Assembly (NCBI GenBank): GCA_036936605.1
Contig: JAUPFV010000002.1
Span: 268,592,770 to 268,656,769 of the forward strand
Reading direction: 5' to 3'
DNA: 64,000 nt
Origin: Limnanthes douglasii subsp. nivea
Taxonomy: Eukaryota; Streptophyta; Magnoliopsida; Brassicales; Limnanthaceae
The notes under the pieces are model-generated. The model had not been told where the DNA came from and did no database searches. It saw only the letters and a list, made by a program, of their open reading frames with translations. The position numbers were made by a program, and so were the translations under genes. Of this stretch, positions 12,179-20,885 are shown piece after piece (the stretch's first letter is position 1; each line of letters begins with the position of its first letter).

Positions 12179-14380
12179 ATGTTTACAGCAAGAACAACAC
12201 TAATCAAAGGTGGGTGGTTCAATCTTTCAGAGTTGGAAAGAGCACAAAAAGTTGAGAAGGAGAGACGAATAGCAACAGGGCTACCTTCATCACCCGTTGA
12301 TAAACCAGTCGCCTCCGTTACAGAGTCAGATCGAGGCTCATCCTCCTCTAAAGGTACTAAGCCCAAAAAGTTATTTCAATCCACCCTCTCGCCTATAGTC
12401 TCTAGTTCCTCAGTTCAGGAGTCAGTACCTGCTGTTGAGCCATGAGTTACAGTTTCAAGCGTTAGGAAACCTTCGCCTTTTATTGCAATGGGGTCTAACA
12501 CAGAGCACTCTCCGGAGAAGCTGGTGGTTAAAAGGACAAGCCGGCTAGTCAAAGGGCTAGCCTCCAAGAATACTCCCTCCAAATCGGGGGCAAAAAACAG
12601 TAGTTCTGGGTCTGGAGTGCCCATCAGAGCTCCCCGGGAAAGGCCATCTGGTCCGGAGGCCAGCAGTCTGAGATGAGAAGTCAAAGAAACACAAAAGGCC
12701 AGCAGTCCGGAAGACAGGCTGAGCCAAGCTTTAATCCTCCCCGGACCACTACCACAGACATTCCCCCAACAATTATGGAGGAAAGAATGGAGGACTCTGC
12801 TGAAGAAGTCCCTTTCGAGTCTGAGTCCTCCGGCCAGACTGATAATGCTGCTGCTGCCAAAAAAGGCAAGGAAAAACTGTGCTTGAGGCATCCGGACCTG
12901 CCGGAGTGCCCCGAAGAGAAGGTGGGGCCGTGTTTTCACAGAGTTGAGCTCAAATACCTCTTGGCCTTGCAGAAGACCAAGTATGCATTCATCCATACTT
13001 CTGACCTGGGTCGAATGTGCACAAAATGGGGGATCCCAGAAAACGTGAAGATAAGGATTCCCATAGATCCGGAGACCCCTATGGATTGTAAGCGGAACGA
13101 AATAGTCTTCTTTACAGAGCTATTTAATTGGGGACTCAGGTTTCCATTGGACGCGGAGATCGTTAGATACTTCCACCTGGTCAAGCTCTGCCCGAGCCAG
13201 CTGAGCCCCAACGGCTGGTACACTCTGATGTCATGTATCATGGCATCAAGGCTATCCGGGATCCCTCTTCCTATGGAAGAGTTTGCAGCAGTAGCCAACC
13301 TTTGCAAACATCACCAATTCCCCTTCTACCACTTCAATATGGGGAACGATCTTAAAGCTGTTAATGATCTCTTGGAGTCTGAGAGCAAATAGAGGAGCCA
13401 ATTCTTGTTTGTCAGTGGCGCTTGGGAAAACGGCAAGAAGATCAAGGCCGGGGAGAACCCAAGCCTCCTCAGAAGCAGGTGGAGGAGTGACCGTAAGTTT
13501 CTTACTTTAAATCTTTGTCCATTTCTTCATTCTTTAAGTTGGTTTAAATTTACTGGTCTCTCTTTCGTTTTAACAGAAATGCCTAAGGAGTTCAGAGACT
13601 ATTTGAAAGCCGGACAGGTTACCTGTGGCAAAATCAATGCTTGGACCGCAGAGAACTGGGAGAATCGATGAGGTTGAAGAGGGAGAGCTCAACCTTGATG
13701 AGGTGGACATCACCGATCTAGGTGGGCTTGGTGAATACTTCCTTAGCCTCCCCAGAGATGAATTCGCAGGGCCTTACATTCCTCCAAGCAGCTCCAATAC
13801 GGTCAACTTCAATGGTAAGACTTTCATTGTTTCTAGTGAAAAGGACACCATAGCCCATTCTTTGCTTAGGAATATGCAGCCAGTACTCACACTGGAAAGA
13901 CAAGTCCGGAGTCAAGCAGACATCATCAAAGACCTCAAGTCTGAGAAGGAAAAGCTGTCTGAAGACCTTCGCACTGCTACTGCCAATGCTGACTTGCTTA
14001 AAGAAGCAAATGAGGAGCTGAAGAGGAATCAAGATGAAAGCAACACGAAAGTTGCCACCCTAGAAGAAACCATAAGAGATCTCCGGGAGAAGCTATCCGG
14101 TGTAGAGAAAGATCTTACTGTCTCAAAAGGAGAGACCCTGGAAAAGGAGAAGATTATCACCAACTTGAACACTGACAAGATCGCTCTTGAGAATGCAGTG
14201 ACCAAGGCTGCTGAGGAGAAAACTGCTTTGTTAAGGGATCAAGAGGCTACAATCAATGCCAAGATCAATGCATACGCCAGTGAGATGATTAAAAGCGAAG
14301 AGTCATTGCTTCAAAGTTGTTCAATGAATATTTCTGTTTTGCACAACCATCATCTTCTTTCATTGTTTGTTTTAGTTTAG
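12179..14380 (+). pseudogene. Element C antisense extra gene (aORF), Transposase_28-like, shortened
   Basis: Opposite-strand gene between integrase and 3' LTR, homologous to A's. ATG at 12179; Ser/Pro-rich start with TGA at 12443-12445; frame change near 12676; Transposase_28-like domain (about 12885-13490, long ORF 12673-13392); in-frame TAG at 13390-13392; 84-bp intron 13493-13576; exon 2 beginning M-P-K-E-F-R-D-Y. Relative to A, about 550 bp after exon-2 codon 32 (near 13670) and the acidic C-terminus are missing, but the coiled coil survives (13860-14300). A TATA-like tattataaatt lies at about 12068-12078. C's gag-pol looks intact while this gene does not, so if it matters to the element it may act in trans. 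Confidence 0.75.
13493..13576 (+). other. Intron in element C antisense gene
   Basis: Donor c|gtaagttt at 13493, T-rich tract, acceptor cgttttaacag ending at 13576. 84 bp, phase 1. The donor matches the plant consensus. The exon sequences on both sides align to A's, while the intron interiors have diverged. Confidence 0.8.
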
Positions 14381-14649
14381 ATAGCTAGAGTTTAAGTAGC
14401 TTTTAGTTGTTGCATTGTGAGAGTGTTTAAATTCTCTGGCTAGAGTTTAAATAGCCCTTAGATATCTCAGTCCGGGTAGTATGACAAGAGATAGAACTTT
14501 GAAAATACTTAGAAAATTTTGAAGAAGGCATCAAATTTTATTCAACCATCCGGACACCTCATTAAAACCTCCCCGTGCCACCAGGGAGGAAAGAGTATGC
14601 CCCCAAATATTTACATGGATGTTCAAACAAGTAAATATTTACACAAGTG

Positions 14650-17600
14650 TTATTCCAAGTACATCCAAAGATGCTCAATATTCCAAGGATGAGTTAGAAC
14701 CCTGCCATCTTTGTCTTCCAACCAATAAGTTCCAGGCTTGATTCCTTCAACCACAATATACGGACCCTCCCAGGTTGGGGCCAGCTTTCCAAAGAGCTTT
14801 TCTTTAGTGTGTAAGAAGACCTTCCTTAATAATTTGTCTCCTGGTTGGAAATCTCTTCTTTTAACTTTAGAAGCAAACCTGCTCCTCATCAAGCCTTGAT
14901 AGTGTGCAACTCTGAGGCGAGCCTTAACCCGTCTTTCTTCTATCAAATCAAGTTGATTTCTGATTGCCATCTCATTAACGTGTTCGGAGAAGTTGTGAAC
15001 ACGAAAGGAAGGGAGTGTCTTCTCTATGGGGGCTACTGCATCCATTCCATAGACCAAGGCGAAGGGTGATTCTTGTGTTGCAGCCCCAGATGTTGTCCGG
15101 TAGGCCCACAAGACTTCTTGTAGATAACTAGGCCACTTCTCAGCAGCTCCTTCCAGATTCTTCTTTAAACCGGACAGTATAGTTCTATTAGCCACTTCAA
15201 CTTGCCCATTGGCTTGTGGGTGGAAAGGTGAAGAAAAACAATGCTGTATACCCCTTGAGGCACATAAGCTTTCCATTTCTCTATTGTCAAACTGTGGCCC
15301 ATTGTCTGTTGTTATTTTCTGTGGGACACCAAATCTGCAACATATGTTGGATAGAATGAATTTTATGACAGCTTTTGATGTTGTCCCTGCCAGGGGAGCT
15401 GCTTCTATCCACTTTGAGAAGTAGTCAATGGCCACAATTATAGTTTTACGCCCTCCGGACGCCACAGGTAGAGGTCCTACTAAGTCCAACCCCCATCGAG
15501 CAAAAGGGATGGGCTCAGAAATAGACTCCAAAGGAATGGCTGGTACATGAATTTCATTGCTGTACCTCTGGCATGGGTCACACCTCCTCACCAACTCCTT
15601 AGCATCTTTCATGATTGATGGCCAATAGTATCCGGAGAGTAATACTCTTCTTGTTAAAGCTCTAAATCCACAATGGGCTGATCCCTCACCATCATGTAAT
15701 TCAGAGAGGACTACTTGTGATTCGTCATCCCCCAAACAACGCATGAGAGGTTTACTGTAGGACTTTTTGTACAACACTTCTCTCAATATGATGAAACCAC
15801 GAGCTTTGTGTTTCAATGTTCTGGCTTGTGACTTATCTGGAGGCACAACACCATCGGAGAGATATTGCAAGAGAGGAAACCTCCAGTCTTGAGGTTGTTT
15901 CACTTGTATTTCAAAAATTTCCTCTTCTTTACCCTTACCAAGTTGAATAGAAGGGCTTTCAAGCACATGGATCCATGGGTATGACTCTGTATATGCTATA
16001 GTTGCTAATGAGTCTGCTAGCTCATTTTCTGTCCGGGGGATGTGCTCATAGACAACAGCTTTAAATTTTAGTGCTTCATTTTTGAGGAGGAGTAAATACT
16101 TTACAAGCTGCTCCTTTCTAGCCTCAGATTGGCCTAAGGCATGGTGGACAAGCAATTGGGAGTCACTTAGCAGTTTGAGCCTCTTAGCCCCACAAATGTA
16201 GGCTAACTTTAACCCAGCTATAGCTGCTTCGTATTCGGACTCGTTATTAGATGCCCTGAAAGCAAAACAAATAGCCTGGTACATGCTGTCCCCATATGGG
16301 GAAGTTAAACATATTCCTGCACCACATCCCATAGTGCTAGATCCACCGTTTGTTCGGACGATCCACATTTTCTTATCTTTTATATCAGTAGCTTGCTCCG
16401 AATCCCTATCGGAGTAGAATTCAACCAGAAAATCAGCCACAGCTTGGGCTTTGACTGCTGTCCGGGGAGCAAAGTCTATATCGAAGTCCCCCAACTCTAC
16501 TGACCACTTAGTCATTCTGCTCGAAATGTCTGATTTTTGAAGTACATTTTTTAAGGGAAAAGAGGTCCGGACGACGATAGGATGAGCCTGGAAATAAGGC
16601 CTCATCTTCCTTGCAGCTATAACCAGGGCTAATGCCAATTTTTCAAGTTTGAAGTAACGTCTTTCAGCATCTATCAAGCTTTTGCTGATGTAATACACTG
16701 GGTAGGGATGTCCATCGATCTCTCTTACCAGCACAGCACTGATGACACAACTTGAAACTGCCAAATATACGAAGAGAGTCTCCCCATCAACTGGTTTGAA
16801 CAATGTTTTGGGGGAGGACAAGTGTTTCTTGATTTCATTAAAAGCCTCATCACACTGTGGGGTCCCCTCGAACCCCTTTGCACTCTTCAAAGTTTGAAAG
16901 AAAGGAGCACACCTGTCCGAAGACCTCGAGATGAATTTGTTTAAGGCAGCTAATCTCCCCGTTAGTTGGTGTACTTCTTTAATGTTTCGAGGAGGCTCCA
17001 TTTGGAATAGAGCATTGAGCTGGTCCGAATCGGGCTGTATTCCATGTTCACTTATGATATACCCTAAGAACTTCCCGGACTGCACTCCGAACACACACTT
17101 TTCAGGGTTTAATTTCAAATTTACTTTTGCCAAGTTGGCAAAAGTTTCTTGGAGATCGGACAAATGCAACTGCTCATCCACACTTTTCACCATCATATCG
17201 TCAATGTATACTTCCATTTTTCTTCCAATTTGATCAGCAAATTCGTTGTTGACTAACCTCTGATAAGTAGCCCCAGCATTTTTCAAACCAAATGGCATCA
17301 CCTTGTAACAATGTAGACCCCTGTCAGTGACAAACGTGGTATGTTCTTGATCTTTTGGTTCTACTTGAATCTGATTGTACCCGGAGAAGGCATCCATAAA
17401 GGAAAGCAGCTTGTTCCCAGAGGTAGAGTCTACTAAGTGATCTATCCGGGGGACCGGATACAAATCTTTTGGGCAAGCTCTATTGAGATCTGTGAAGTCA
17501 ATGCACATGCGCCACTTGCCATTTTTCTTTTTTACCAGGACAGGATTGGCAGTCCACAAAGGGTATTGAGATTCTTTAATGTGCCCCATCTTTGTGAGTC

Positions 17601-17937
17601 TGTCAACCTCTTGTACAATGACATCATCCTTTTCTTTTGAGAAAGCTCTTCTCTTTTGAACCACTGGGGCTACATCTCTCCGGACAGATAGGTGATGGGA
17701 TATCACTTCTGATGGAATTCCAGTAACATCAGCATTGCACCAAGCAAATACGTACTGATGGTCTTTTAAGAATTTCAACATTTCTTTTTTCAACATCGGT
17801 GGCATCTTGGACCCTATCTTGACACTCTTACCCTCTTCCAAACAGTGTGTTTCAACCTCTTCAATTGGTATCAACACACCAGGGGTCTCTCTGGGGTCAT
17901 CAATTTCACCCTCACCCCCAGAAAGGCCCTCAAACTG
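14650..17937 (-). CDS. Element C pol: RT, RNase H, archaeal-type RNase H, integrase
   Basis: Open from the TAG at 17940-17938 to the stop at 14650. The first ATG is at 17877 (1075 residues from there). RT at about 85-270 has Y-I-D-D at 224-227. The classical RNase H at about 365-480 has Ala373 where the first catalytic Asp is expected, so it is probably a connection domain. The second RNase H at about 505-635 has Asn510 instead of Asp, with E548, D572 and D622 in place; A keeps Asp there. The integrase zinc motif is H728, H735, C766, C769, and the catalytic triad D798, D858, E894 has the usual 35-residue D-E spacing. Truncation of RNase H activity is the one doubt about function. Confidence 0.92.
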   Translation of the reverse strand, partial: QFEGLSGGEGEIDDPRETPGVLIPIEEVETHCLEEGKSVKIGSKMPPMLKKEMLKFLKDHQYVFAWCNADVTGIPSEVISHHLSVRRDVAPVVQKRRAFSKEKDDVIVQEVDRLTKMGHIKESQYPLWTANPVLVKKKNGKWRMCIDFTDLNRACPKDLYPVPRIDHLVDSTSGNKLLSFMDAFSGYNQIQVEPKDQEHTTFVTDRGLHCYKVMPFGLKNAGATYQRLVNNEFADQIGRKMEVYIDDMMVKSVDEQLHLSDLQETFANLAKVNLKLNPEKCVFGVQSGKFLGYIISEHGIQPDSDQLNALFQMEPPRNIKEVHQLTGRLAALNKFISRSSDRCAPFFQTLKSAKGFEGTPQCDEAFNEIKKHLSSPKTLFKPVDGETLFVYLAVSSCVISAVLVREIDGHPYPVYYISKSLIDAERRYFKLEKLALALVIAARKMRPYFQAHPIVVRTSFPLKNVLQKSDISSRMTKWSVELGDFDIDFAPRTAVKAQAVADFLVEFYSDRDSEQATDIKDKKMWIVRTNGGSSTMGCGAGICLTSPYGDSMYQAICFAFRASNNESEYEAAIAGLKLAYICGAKRLKLLSDSQLLVHHALGQSEARKEQLVKYLLLLKNEALKFKAVVYEHIPRTENELADSLATIAYTESYPWIHVLESPSIQLGKGKEEEIFEIQVKQPQDWRFPLLQYLSDGVVPPDKSQARTLKHKARGFIILREVLYKKSYSKPLMRCLGDDESQVVLSELHDGEGSAHCGFRALTRRVLLSGYYWPSIMKDAKELVRRCDPCQRYSNEIHVPAIPLESISEPIPFARWGLDLVGPLPVASGGRKTIIVAIDYFSKWIEAAPLAGTTSKAVIKFILSNICCRFGVPQKITTDNGPQFDNREMESLCASRGIQHCFSSPFHPQANGQVEVANRTILSGLKKNLEGAAEKWPSYLQEVLWAYRTTSGAATQESPFALVYGMDAVAPIEKTLPSFRVHNFSEHVNEMAIRNQLDLIEERRVKARLRVAHYQGLMRSRFASKVKRRDFQPGDKLLRKVFLHTKEKLFGKLAPTWEGPYIVVEGIKPGTYWLEDKDGRVLTHPWNIEHLWMYLE

Positions 17938-20325
17938 CTATTGATCATTAATACGGGCTGCTCCCAGCGTTCGAGGAGCCAAGGCAGTGGCATAACACTC
18001 TCTTGCAATCTTTTGGCTGCTCCGGACAACCCCAACCTGTCCCTGAACAGAATACTTTAAGCACTGGTGGACTGTTGAAGCCACTGCATGCATCCTAGAG
18101 AGCCAAGACCTCCCTAGAATAGCATTATAGCAAGTGGGACAATCCACCACAATAAAGAGTATTCTAACCATTTTCTTGAAAGGGCCCCGGCCCAATAACA
18201 CCTCCTCTTTGAACTCTCCGATTACATCGGCTGAGGTGCCTGTGAAGCCCACGATTGACCTGTCCGACTTTTGAATTACAGCTGGATTTTTCATTTTCTT
18301 GTAAGTGGTTAGGAAAAGGATATTGGCTGAGCTTCCAGTATCCACCAGGATTCGCCTTATTTCATTGCCCCCTATAGATGCTCCTATGACAACAGCATCC
18401 TCATGAGGGCCGGCAATGTCTCTCAAATCATCTTCATCAAAGACAACGAAGGGGAATGAATTTGGTGACTGATAAGATGTCATGCCTTCTTCTAGCTGGG
18501 AGGCTAAATTATGAACATGCCTCTTTCTCGAAGAAGCAGTAGGAGCTGTCATAGTGTCCCCTCCGAAAATTGTAAGCAACTCAAAAAACTTAATGAGCCC
18601 GGAGACCGATCTAGAACATTTCTCAATAGCACCCACTCTGTTTTGAGTTGGATCAGGATCCAAGTATTCAGATTCCACATCAAACCTTTCAACTATAACC
18701 ATGGCCCCCTCCGGGGCAGCATTACTTGGACCAACCCGGTGAGTGTTGTCAGGCCTGTTGCCTCCTCTTCTTTTAACGTATGCACCCAACTTCCCCCTCT
18801 CAATCAAATTTTGAACTTCTTGTTTTAATGCTATGCAGTCATCAGTGGTATGGCCAATATCATTGTGATATTGGCAAAAAGAGCTGTTGCGATGCTCTCT
18901 GGGAGACTGCAGAGTTGCTGGTCTCCGGTAATGCACCTCATCTTTTGTTTTATCGAAAATGGTGGCCACACTTTCTTTAAGCTCTACGAACCACTCCGGT
19001 TGGACCCATGGCCCTCTCTTATTTCTGGATTGTTGACTCTGAGCAGGAGCTGCTGGTTGAGACTGAGCTTTTGCCCTACCATGCCCCTGTCCGGTTTCTC
19101 TTGCTTTGTTCCCGGACTGATTTTGATTTGGAGTTGGTGCCACTGGGGTGGACTTCACCTGTCTGTGCACCCTGGTTTTCTTTGTTTCATCAACGTTTAT
19201 TTGTTTGCCAACCTGATTTAGCAACCCTCCCCAGGTCATGGCCTTCTTTCTGGTTACTGAATCAGCCAGATTGCCTGGGTTCAAACCTTGCCTTAGGGAT
19301 GCTATTGCCACTTGTTCGAAGCAATCATCCAACCCATTCTTTGTGTTCACATAACGGCTTATGTACTCTTTCAAGGACTCATTTGGCTCTTGGGCACAAT
19401 GGATTATTGTGTCTCCATTGCCCTTCAGCTCCTTACTCCCTACGAATTGCCTTCGAAAGGCCACCCAAAACGTATCGAAGTCTTTAATACAACCCTGAGG
19501 CAGGCTGTTGTACCATTTCAGAGCACTCCCCATGAATGATTGGGAGAATGCCCTACAGAGTAGTTTATCATCGTCATCAAAGTTCATCATGAAGTTCTTG
19601 AATTGCTCCAGATGATTGTCCGGATCAGTACTGCCATCATACTTCTCTATTTTGGTGCTATCAAACCTCTTGGGGAGGTTTCCGGACAGAATTTTAGAAG
19701 ATAGTGGAGAATGCCTCCAATTCCTTCCACGACTGAACACAGTATCCTCATTGGGAGTTGCAAAGATACCTGGTTCATCGTGGAAAGCAAAGAGGTCCAT
19801 CAGCATCTTGTCTGTATACCTCCGGTGGTGAGATGATCCCTTGCCAATATGCCTTTTCATTCTTCCATGTCTGTCTATTTTTCTTGAATATTTCTTAACT
19901 TGCTTTTGCTTTTTTCTGGTTCGACCCTCACCGCTGCTAGAGGACAAGGATTTTTCATTTCCCTCGCTGTCCGAAGAGCTATCTGAAGATTCTGAGCTCG
20001 AGTCAGAACTTTCCACAGGCTTGGACCGGTGAGACTTTTTAGAACTGGCATGTGTCTTTTTGGTACTCACATGAGTTTTTGAAGCCTCAGGCTCTCTGGG
20101 GTTATCGGTGTGATGAGCAACTGATGCTTTGGATTTCTCTTTCACGCCCATCTTGGCATTTTCTACCCTCAGAGCTTCTATTTCACCCCTCAACCTGTCA
20201 CGCTCTTCGATAGTGTACTCATCATTCTCTCCCACCACTTCGAGCAAAGCTGGTGGCAGCTTAGGATTGTCCGGGTTCATTTGGACAGATTTTCTTTGCT
20301 GGTTTTGAATGCTTGATTCAGGCAC
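17938..20325 (-). CDS. Element C gag and aspartic protease
   Basis: 795 residues, from M-P-E-S-S-I at 20325 to TAG at 17940-17938. Capsid/nucleocapsid and processing protease of a Tat/Retand element. Residues 1-225 are charged and Ser-rich; the Retrotrans_gag fold is at about 225-340 (E-K-Y-D-G-S-T-D-P near 228). A Gln/Pro-rich linker and a C-x2-H-x4-H-x4-C knuckle (about 483-496) follow. The retropepsin at about 645-770 has the active-site D-T-G near residue 661 and L-G-R-S-W later. The start is the first ATG after the primer region. Pol follows in the same frame after one TAG, so pol expression needs readthrough or another bypass. Confidence 0.9.
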   Translation of the reverse strand: MPESSIQNQQRKSVQMNPDNPKLPPALLEVVGENDEYTIEERDRLRGEIEALRVENAKMGVKEKSKASVAHHTDNPREPEASKTHVSTKKTHASSKKSHRSKPVESSDSSSESSDSSSDSEGNEKSLSSSSGEGRTRKKQKQVKKYSRKIDRHGRMKRHIGKGSSHHRRYTDKMLMDLFAFHDEPGIFATPNEDTVFSRGRNWRHSPLSSKILSGNLPKRFDSTKIEKYDGSTDPDNHLEQFKNFMMNFDDDDKLLCRAFSQSFMGSALKWYNSLPQGCIKDFDTFWVAFRRQFVGSKELKGNGDTIIHCAQEPNESLKEYISRYVNTKNGLDDCFEQVAIASLRQGLNPGNLADSVTRKKAMTWGGLLNQVGKQINVDETKKTRVHRQVKSTPVAPTPNQNQSGNKARETGQGHGRAKAQSQPAAPAQSQQSRNKRGPWVQPEWFVELKESVATIFDKTKDEVHYRRPATLQSPREHRNSSFCQYHNDIGHTTDDCIALKQEVQNLIERGKLGAYVKRRGGNRPDNTHRVGPSNAAPEGAMVIVERFDVESEYLDPDPTQNRVGAIEKCSRSVSGLIKFFELLTIFGGDTMTAPTASSRKRHVHNLASQLEEGMTSYQSPNSFPFVVFDEDDLRDIAGPHEDAVVIGASIGGNEIRRILVDTGSSANILFLTTYKKMKNPAVIQKSDRSIVGFTGTSADVIGEFKEEVLLGRGPFKKMVRILFIVVDCPTCYNAILGRSWLSRMHAVASTVHQCLKYSVQGQVGVVRSSQKIARECYATALAPRTLGAARINDQ

Positions 20326-20336
20326 CGTCGCCTCCT

Positions 20337-20352
20337 ACTGTGGTCGCCAATT
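20337..20352 (-). other. Element C primer-binding region
   Basis: The minus strand reads aattggcgaccacagt just inside the 5' LTR, matching A's block at 25629-25644 with one difference. The tRNA is not assigned. Confidence 0.55.
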
Positions 20353-20827
20353 TGGTGTGGATAATAATCGCCCGAGGGTAGGCTGGTAATTTCAGGTGGA
20401 GTTTTAAGGTGGTGTGTGGGTGTTTAAAGGTGGTGTGTGGGTGTTTAACTGTTTAGAGTAGAGAGTAGAGAGATAATTAAGCAGCTTGGTAGCAGTTAAT
20501 TCTCATTACCCATAGTTAATGCGGGTAGTTGGGTATTTATAGTGTGATGTTTGGGCCCTTATGGGCTTTCGGGTCATGTTTAAAGAACCTGAGTCATGTT
20601 TAAAGACCCATGAGCTCTAAGCAGGAGAGCAAGTAGCTTAGTCAGGAAGTGTTTAGGTTTTTTAGTACTTTTGTCATAGTTCGAACAGCCTTAAGTTTAT
20701 AGTGTTCAAAGTAATCTGTTCGGTCCAAGTGACCTGTTCGATCCATGTCCATGTAACCTGTCCGGTATTCGGAGAGACTAGACCGATTTGCCCTTGTTCG
20801 GGGAGCATGCTGAATTCGGACTCACCA
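20353..20827 (-). repeat. Element C 5' LTR with TATA box
   Basis: 475 bp. On the minus strand a TATA box (actataaataccc) lies at 20531-20543, suited to driving gag-pol. Two copies of the 21-bp unit are present. Confidence 0.92.
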
Positions 20828-20832
20828 GTTTT

Positions 20833-20885
20833 GATTAATAAAATTAGGGGTTTTATCCCTCTTTTAGCTTCTCTTGCGTTTCACT
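20833..20885 (+). repeat. Element B right (3') LTR, part 2
   Basis: The last 53 bp of the right LTR, after C and the second gtttt copy (20828-20832). Parts 1 and 2 add to 363 bp, the length of the left LTR. A's integrase sequence resumes at 20886. Confidence 0.85.

Larger units (their letters stand above)
11248..20827 (-). mobile_element. Element C: Tat/Retand Ty3/gypsy retrotransposon, young and nearly intact
   Basis: A minus-strand LTR element of 9580 bp with a perfect 5-bp target duplication (gtttt, 11243-11247 and 20828-20832) inside B's right LTR. LTRs are 496 bp (11248-11743) and 475 bp (20353-20827). They differ at 7 of 472 aligned sites by eye, plus one extra 21-bp repeat copy in the left LTR. 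Same family as A: same primer region, same gag start, same TAG between protease and RT, same antisense gene with intron. Gag-pro and pol are otherwise uninterrupted, making C the only element here that looks close to functional. Confidence 0.93.
8272..20885 (+). mobile_element. Element B: defective chromovirus-like Ty3/gypsy element
   Basis: A plus-strand LTR element inserted in A's integrase. Its 363-bp LTRs are 8272-8634 and 10938-11247 plus 20833-20885 (the right LTR is split by element C). They differ at 12 of 363 sites by eye. Inside are a tRNA-Met-type primer site, gag with a CCHC knuckle, a 45-bp minisatellite and the 3' part of integrase. Protease, RT, RNase H and the integrase N-terminus are missing. 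I found no clean target duplication: the last few bases of the right LTR seem lost at 20885, so the ends may be off by about 10 bases. Confidence 0.85.

Noticed and set aside
15209..15424. Plus-strand open frames inside C's pol
   Set aside because: They lie opposite the integrase coding strand, show no motifs and are not open in A.
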